Shown here: in pieces, positions 61,640 to 64,000 of the stretch
How the letters are laid out: each line of letters begins with the position of its first letter
Position numbering within the stretch: position 1 is the stretch's first letter
Assembly (NCBI RefSeq): GCF_037893015.1
Contig: NC_133658.1
Location: 173,309,579-173,373,578 of the forward strand
Source: Macrotis lagotis
Taxonomy: Eukaryota; Chordata; Mammalia; Peramelemorphia; Peramelidae
Direction of reading: 5' to 3'
DNA length: 64,000 nucleotides
Program-made: the position numbers and the translations under genes
The notes under the pieces: generated by a model
Told to the model about the DNA's origin: nothing
Database searches by the model: none
The model's input: the letters and a program-made list of their open reading frames with translations, nothing else

Positions 61640-61950
61640 CATCTTTCCATGAGTCATTTTATGAAAAATGAATTAGAACTAAGGGGGAAAACACGAGAAA
61701 GAAAGAAAAAACAAAGAAGTTTTACAAAGTGATCATAGTATACTTTGCTCTGCATTCAGATTCCATAGTTTTTTTTTCTCTGTGGCTGGCATTGTCCATA
61801 GCCAGTCTCTCAAAATTGGCTTGATCTCTGAACTGCTGAGAGGAGCCGCTTCCATCAAGGTTATCATCTCAGTGTTGCTGTTAATGTGTGCAGTCTTCTC
61901 TGGGTTCTGCCAAAACCTAAGACTGAGTTAATTTAGCCTTTGGTTCACTT
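61640..61950 (-). mobile_element. L1 3' end fragment, antisense
   Basis: 'atcatctcagtgttgctgtt' and 'tctgcattcagattccatag' are complements of the marsupial L1 3' region. Confidence 0.55.
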
Positions 61951-62635
61951 CTTGGATTCTCAAGTCTCTCTGCTTTCTGCATAAAGGGCCTAGCGAGGCA
62001 AGTTCACCAGAGGTCTCTTCCTTACTGTATTCAGTGACTTTTTCTCAGCCCTCATCAATTTTGACCTCTGCACTGTTTTAAACTACTGACACTCCTTTCT
62101 TCTGAATATAGGAAATGGTGTGCAGACATTGGATTTATAGGTAGTCCACAACTTACTGCCGCTGTGAGCTCGAGTCCCTCTGACCCTCAGTTTCTATTTC
62201 TATCTGTAATGTTAGGATGTTCTTTTCTTCTGGGATTTTTGTGTCACTGTTTTGTCAAAATTCTGTGGGTGTTGCACTGGTCCTTCTTGGTCTCCTTGGT
62301 GGGGTTATTGCTGCTCCTTATGTATGGATATTCCTGAGGGTTGTTTTGGGTCCTTTCCTTTTCATTTGTTCTACATCATCTCCGCCCCTCATGTCCAGTG
62401 GATTCCCTGATCAGTTCTCAGCAGTTGACTAACAGATCTTTGTGCCTAGTCCTCCTCTCTTTGGAGCTTCATTCCCTGTCTACAGCTGCTGCTTTGACGT
62501 CTCCACCTGGATGTTCCTCAGGTTTCTGAAACTCATGTTCAAAGCAGAGTTCATTCTTTTTTATCCTAATACCGCCCCTCTTTTCTATCAAGAACAGTAC
62601 CATTTTTCCGAAACCAGGAACCCTCCTCCCCTCTT
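61951..62635. other. Unassigned C/T-rich intronic sequence
   Basis: No exon recognised. It may be old LINE sequence. Confidence 0.4.
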
Positions 62636-62639
62636 CATC

Positions 62640-63120
62640 TTCACTCTCCCTCATTCATTTTGTTGCCAGTTCTACCTCTTCACCTTTCCCTTCTATCTTA
62701 TCACATCATGACTATCCTAGCCTGGATCTTCATAATCTCTCCTATGATAATAACCTCTTATTTGTTCATATCTCTCTCCTCCCCAATCAGTGTTCCCCCC
62801 AGTTGCCAAATTGATATTCTTAAAGCTCAGAAGTTTATGCCAGTCCTCCCATCAAGAAGGCTGTGGCTCTCCATTGGTAGAGGTTACAGTCTGGTCTTCT
62901 CTGTTTGGCTTCTAAAGCCTTAACAATCTGTCTCCATCTTCAGGTTATGTGAACATCACCTTTCCTTATGAACTCTACTTCAGTTAAGTTGGCCTGCTTG
63001 TTCCTTCTCTCTTGACACCCCATCTCCTGCCTCTGCCTTGCAAAGACAATCCTTTCTGCCAGAAGTGTTCTCTTTCTCTTAATCTGCTCCCTTTAAAAGG
63101 GTACCTTTTCTGGTTCCTAA
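62640..63120 (+). mobile_element. L2-type LINE fragment
   Basis: 'ttctaaagccttaacaatct', 'cagttaagttggcctgcttg' and 'ctgccagaagtgttctcttt' are typical of the L2 ORF2 end and 3' region. Confidence 0.65.
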
Positions 63121-63619
63121 AACTAGTTGCTCCCAAACCCCATCCTTGTCTGTTGTAAACGAACACACGTATCCTGGATTTACTGGTGACTGTGGCTCCC
63201 TTTAGTGGAATTAAAGCATAGAAGCTCTTTGAGGTTAAAGGACTACAGTCTTGCTTTGGCTGTTGGGTCTCCCCTTGTCTGGAACATAGGTGAGGTTTAA
63301 TGAATTCTGACGGATGGAGAAGGGAGATTTTCATTTTTTAGAGAGAATACTGAATACTTTTGTTAGACTAGAACTAAATGCTTTTGTCAGTTAAACTTTT
63401 TGAAGAATTTACAAAAGTACTTTTTTAGTTAATTGGATTAGTAATGAATTATTCCTCTTTTAGATTTTCCCCTCTCCTTCCAAAGACAGAAGAAACACAT
63501 ATAGAACCTACATTTATTTGTTTTCTGAGGGTGTATTCCAAATTTTTATAGATTTTTGATTTCTTGACATATCTAGAGTGTTCTCACTCAGAGTGTATTT
63601 CTTTTCTTAAAATTTTTTA

Positions 63620-63739
63620 TTTATTTAAGGCAGTGGGGATAAATGACAGGTAATTCTTAAGTGTCTGAGGGTAGATTTGAACTCAGGTCCTCCTAACTCT
63701 CAGGCTGGTGCTCTATCTACTGTGCCACCTAAGCTGCTC
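63620..63739 (-). mobile_element. tRNA-derived marsupial SINE, decayed
   Basis: Minus copy with a deletion after 'aaatgacagg'. The head reads gccacctaagctgctcc. Confidence 0.75.
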
Positions 63740-64000
63740 CTTTCAAGATCTCTAACTCTGTGATTCTATCATCTGATTTTAGCCTTCTAGTTACTAGCAG
63801 TATTTATCTAAAGAGTCAGAGGAATTTAATTCTTTAAGAGACAGGAAAACAGACTAATTTTAACCATAGGCTATTATATTTTGTTTCTAAGGAAGTATTC
63901 CAATAATATTTTAGTATTTTTTTCCATTTAAGAAACATATAAATTCCAAATAATTAACTGATGTCAATACATTCCACATTTTTTTATCTGAGCTTTAAAA
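63740..64000. other. Unassigned intronic sequence to the window end
   Basis: AT-rich; nothing recognised. Confidence 0.4.

Larger units (their letters stand above)
25220..64000 (+). other. KIF16B: KIF16B intron 1 (5' portion)
   Basis: From the donor at 25220 to the window end I recognise no sequence encoding the expected continuation of the kinesin motor after the MNRR motif. The interval is dominated by transposon relics, listed separately. The intronic call is inference from the donor and the missing exon 2; a short or divergent exon could have been missed by eye. Confidence 0.7.

Noticed and set aside
25220..64000. KIF16B exon 2
   Set aside because: I looked for sequence encoding the motor continuation after MNRR on the + strand and recognised none.

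Overview
This is vertebrate nuclear DNA, almost certainly from a marsupial. The main evidence is a dense population of about 150-bp tRNA-derived SINEs that begin GGGGCAGCTAGGTGG and run through a 'cacttaataattacctagctgtgtggcc' type core. Many are bounded by target-site duplications (TSDs). Marsupial-type L1/HAL1 LINEs, MAR1-like SINEs and older MIR/THER1 and L2/CR1 relics accompany them. The SINE type resembles the WSINE1 class of Australian marsupials, and a dasyurid-like species is my best guess, but the species call is soft. No bacterial, phage, CRISPR or operon-like content is present.

One protein-coding gene can be supported: the first coding exon of KIF16B, a kinesin-3 endosome motor, on the + strand at 25173-25219. 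It ends at a strong splice donor and lies in a CpG island of roughly 24.6-25.6 kb. No later KIF16B exon was recognised, so 25220-64000 reads as part of a very long first intron. A second, smaller CpG-rich block at about 20.9-21.3 kb has promoter-like motifs but no recognisable exon. The two blocks share an inverted 13-bp motif.

Layout. 1-4.9 kb: L1 ORF2 fragments in both orientations, broken by SINEs. 4.9-6.8 kb: unassigned sequence, an L1 5' end on the minus strand and an unnamed repeat. 6.8-9.8 kb: a nested cluster in which one L1 holds two SINEs and two solo-LTR-like insertions. 10-13 kb: mostly old repeats. 13.1-17.2 kb: a decayed LTR element splitting an older MIR/THER1 SINE. 17.4-24.6 kb: ancient repeats plus the orphan CpG-rich block. 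24.6-25.7 kb: KIF16B promoter, exon 1 and a GC-rich intron start with a GGGGCC tract and a 15-bp minisatellite. 25.7-64 kb: intron, largely relics of L2/CR1, MIR, MAR1 and L1, with microsatellites and a HAL1-like element at 58.9-61.6 kb.

The long open frames elsewhere in the window are chance frames, transposon remnants or frames in GC-rich DNA. I found no clearly new biological system. The most notable items are a SINE at the same L1 site in two L1 copies, the layered LTR insertions, the orphan CpG-rich block, and an upstream ATG overlapping the KIF16B start.
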